This document shows, in pieces, positions 62,575 through 64,000 of a stretch of 64,000 bases of DNA; the first letter of the stretch is position 1, and each line of letters begins with the position of its first letter. Source of the DNA: Maribacter algarum (ex Lu et al. 2025) (nom. illeg.) (GTDB lineage: Bacteria > Bacteroidota > Bacteroidia > Flavobacteriales > Flavobacteriaceae). Made by a program: the position numbers and the translations under genes. The notes beneath the pieces are model-generated. The model did not search any database. It was given only the letters and a program-made list of their open reading frames with translations, and was not told where the DNA came from. The stretch covers positions 398,308 to 462,307 of the forward strand of contig CANMAW010000003.1 in NCBI GenBank assembly GCA_947495915.1, given 5' to 3'.

Positions 62575-62772
62575 TTGCCAACGGTTGAGCTATCAACAGT
62601 ACGGGAGCAAACTAGCGTTTGCTTTCCGCCACGCACATAGCGAAATCTTTTGGTTTTGGTTTATTTTTTTCCTGTCCAGAGCAAAATTCAAAAGATTTAG
62701 CGACTTTATAAATATACACAGACCCTTCGGTTTAGCCCTTAAGCCAACATTACGTTTAGGTTGAGTTAGCAA
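62575..62772. repeat. Cassette-type intergenic element R4
   Basis: 198 bp with near-matching terminal repeats TTGCCAAC (62575-62582) and GTTAGCAA (62765-62772). It holds an inner AGCAAAC-tagc-GTTTGCT hairpin (62606-62623) and a GCGAAATCTTTTG / CAAAAGATTTAGCG pair around a T-rich loop. The block near 62690-62740 matches R1. It ends 10 nt from the stop of the next gene. Confidence 0.65.
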
Positions 62773-62782
62773 TTGTTATTTT

Positions 62783-63358
62783 TTATTGCCATTGAACTTC
62801 TAAATTCTTTAAAGTTACAATATGCCCTTTCCCGTTGGCACCATACATATCAAACATTAAAGCCCTAATAATCTGAGTTTCTTCAAGTATTTTATTGAAG
62901 GTAACTGTAAACTTAATAGGAATATTTTTTTGAAATTGTGCAATTGACCACGTCCCGTCGTTAAATCTTAGTTTACCATTATATGCATTTCCTTTAAGGT
63001 CAATAATCTTTATTTTTTTTGATTGCCACCTTTTAACGATACTTAAATTTTCAATAGTACCAGTAATTGAAATAGTACCTACACTCAAATTGCCTTCAAC
63101 AGAGTTAATTCTGTACAAGACCTTATCGCCTTCTTTTGAATTTGTTGTATTAAGAAGGTCGAGGGTTTCTTTAAAGTAATTGTTTTGGGTTTTCAATTTT
63201 GATAACTCTTGTGCTTGGCTATCTATAATTCCATTTTTTTTATCTAATTCCGACTTTAATGTTTGATTATTTGTCTCTAATTTCGAACAATCCGTTTGTC
63301 CATATGAAGATGATAATAATAGAAAAATTAAAAAAGTTAAAAGTTGATGTTTGTTCAT
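62783..63358 (-). CDS. Secreted coiled-coil protein, uncharacterised
   Basis: A 191-residue protein with a signal peptide (ending SSYGQ) and a coiled coil (KLETNNQTLKSELDKKNG...QELSKLKTQN) covering about 25-68. The C-terminal half is beta-rich (GTISITGTIENLSIVKRWQ; TFNKILEETQIIRALMFD). No family is recognised. It lies between elements R4 and R5. Confidence 0.65.
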   Translation of the reverse strand: MNKHQLLTFLIFLLLSSSYGQTDCSKLETNNQTLKSELDKKNGIIDSQAQELSKLKTQNNYFKETLDLLNTTNSKEGDKVLYRINSVEGNLSVGTISITGTIENLSIVKRWQSKKIKIIDLKGNAYNGKLRFNDGTWSIAQFQKNIPIKFTVTFNKILEETQIIRALMFDMYGANGKGHIVTLKNLEVQWQ

Positions 63359-63383
63359 AGTGTTTATTTCTAGTTTATAATAT

Positions 63384-63579
63384 TTGCTAACGGTTAGTAT
63401 ATGGCAAGTAGGGCAGTAGAAAGCGATAAACTTTCAATTATGCACAGAGCCAAAACGTTGTATTTTGTTTTATCTTATTCATTTTATAAAAGCCAAATCA
63501 ACGATTTGGCGGTGTTTCAGATAACAACAGTACTTTCGTAAATCACTGAATGCCCTATTTGCTACATACAGTGTTACCA
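63384..63579. repeat. Cassette-type intergenic element R5
   Basis: 196 bp. The outer arms TTGCTAACGGTTAGTATATGG plus AAGTAGGGCA pair imperfectly with TGCCCTATTTGCTACATACAGTGTTACC. An inner perfect hairpin GCCAAATC-aac-GATTTGGC is at 63492-63510. It lies 25 nt from the ATG and 16 nt from the stop. Confidence 0.65.
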
Positions 63580-63595
63580 TACGTTTTTTTTAAAC

Positions 63596-64000
63596 TTATT
63601 CAATTCCTGTCGTTATTGAAGCTGAAGAAAAGTCCTCTCCCATAATTGGATTTCCATTTAATCTACTTAACATTGAGATTTGACCGATATGGGTCAGTAT
63701 GTCTGAAAAGGGACCTTGAATTAATCGTTTTGCATAATTAATATCAAGTTCTTTTTTCATAAGGATGCTATCCAAGTTTTTAAGTTCAGTATTGAATCTC
63801 TCTATTTCGAATTTCATATCAACCCTTTCAGGTTGTTCCTTACTGTATCTTTCTTCCTCAATAAAAATTCTTGTAGCACTTAGAACCTGATACATATGAT
63901 TTATTATTTCATTAGGAGTTCTACTTTCCTTTCCCACATTAAAATCTCCAAACTCCATTTTTTGATTATGTACAGCTTTTTTAAATCTATAAGATATTGT
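63596..64000 (-). CDS. DinB-like protein, 5' end cut by the window edge
   Basis: The frame is open through the window end, and the ATG at 63958 is unlikely to be the true start because the preceding codons (YRFKKAVHNQK) continue in family style. Recognisable parts are SRTPNEIINHM and LTHIGQISMLSRLNGNPIMGED, which match the end of DinB/YfiT-type four-helix proteins. The metal-binding His residues of that family (H in NHM and H in LTHIG) are present. The upstream part is outside the window. Confidence 0.7.
   Translation of the reverse strand, partial: TISYRFKKAVHNQKMEFGDFNVGKESRTPNEIINHMYQVLSATRIFIEEERYSKEQPERVDMKFEIERFNTELKNLDSILMKKELDINYAKRLIQGPFSDILTHIGQISMLSRLNGNPIMGEDFSSASITTGIE

Noticed and set aside
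58487..64000. Integrase, transposase or phage genes in the cassette-like region
   Set aside because: None of the ORFs there has tyrosine recombinase or DDE transposase motifs, so the array is not called a complete integron.

Overview
The window is AT-rich and looks like a chromosomal segment from a marine member of the Flavobacteriaceae (phylum Bacteroidota). The evidence is type IX secretion sorting domains of both type A and type B, SprB repeats, BamD, DUF4835 and YbbR proteins, a Bacteroidota-type omega subunit, AT-rich promoters of the TAnnTTTG kind, and gene neighbourhoods typical of that family. No rRNA, tRNA, CRISPR array, transposase or integrase was found.

1-7,620 (plus strand): a tight housekeeping run of Gfo/Idh/MocA oxidoreductase, 3-hydroxyacyl-CoA dehydrogenase, DUF1015, a YggS-type PLP protein, a DnaQ-GIY-YIG nuclease fusion, an ion channel with a C-terminal zinc ribbon, miaA and gntK. 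It ends in a perfect 36-bp palindromic terminator. 7,641-20,014 (minus strand): a long co-directional block. In transcription order it carries an uncharacterised protein and dapA; bamD, rpoZ, coaBC, DUF4835 and recN; fabI, a family 2 glycosyltransferase, YbbR and coaE; and an OmpR-type two-component system. It covers lysine/cell-wall precursor supply, outer-membrane assembly, CoA synthesis, fatty-acid synthesis and DNA repair.

20,082-43,400: mixed-strand cell-surface and accessory genes. They include a 5'-nucleotidase split into two genes, a NIPSNAP protein, a 2,226-residue secreted T9SS adhesin-like protein with a lipoprotein partner, an M23 peptidase, a 1,130-residue ThuA/sugar-dehydrogenase/PKD/cytochrome c lipoprotein, an MFS transporter, a cyanophycinase-like peptidase, a methyltransferase and a class C beta-lactamase-like hydrolase. 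43,750-56,750: accessory genes, including a thioredoxin-reductase-like flavoprotein divergent from a Fur-family regulator, an AraC/SDR operon, a phosphotriesterase-like lipoprotein and a T9SS type B leucine-rich-repeat protein.

56,750-64,000 (minus strand only): a run of unrelated single genes. Five consecutive gaps between them each hold a folded, imperfectly palindromic element of about 85-210 bp. Four of these elements share related ends (TTGCTAAC-like and GTTAGCAA-like) and, in part, related interiors; the fifth is of a different type. This gene-plus-palindrome layout resembles a recombination cassette array (attC-like), although no integrase lies in the window. I regard it as the most noteworthy part of the window. 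A pentapeptide-repeat protein in this array carries a coiled coil with Gln at the same position of 14 consecutive heptads.
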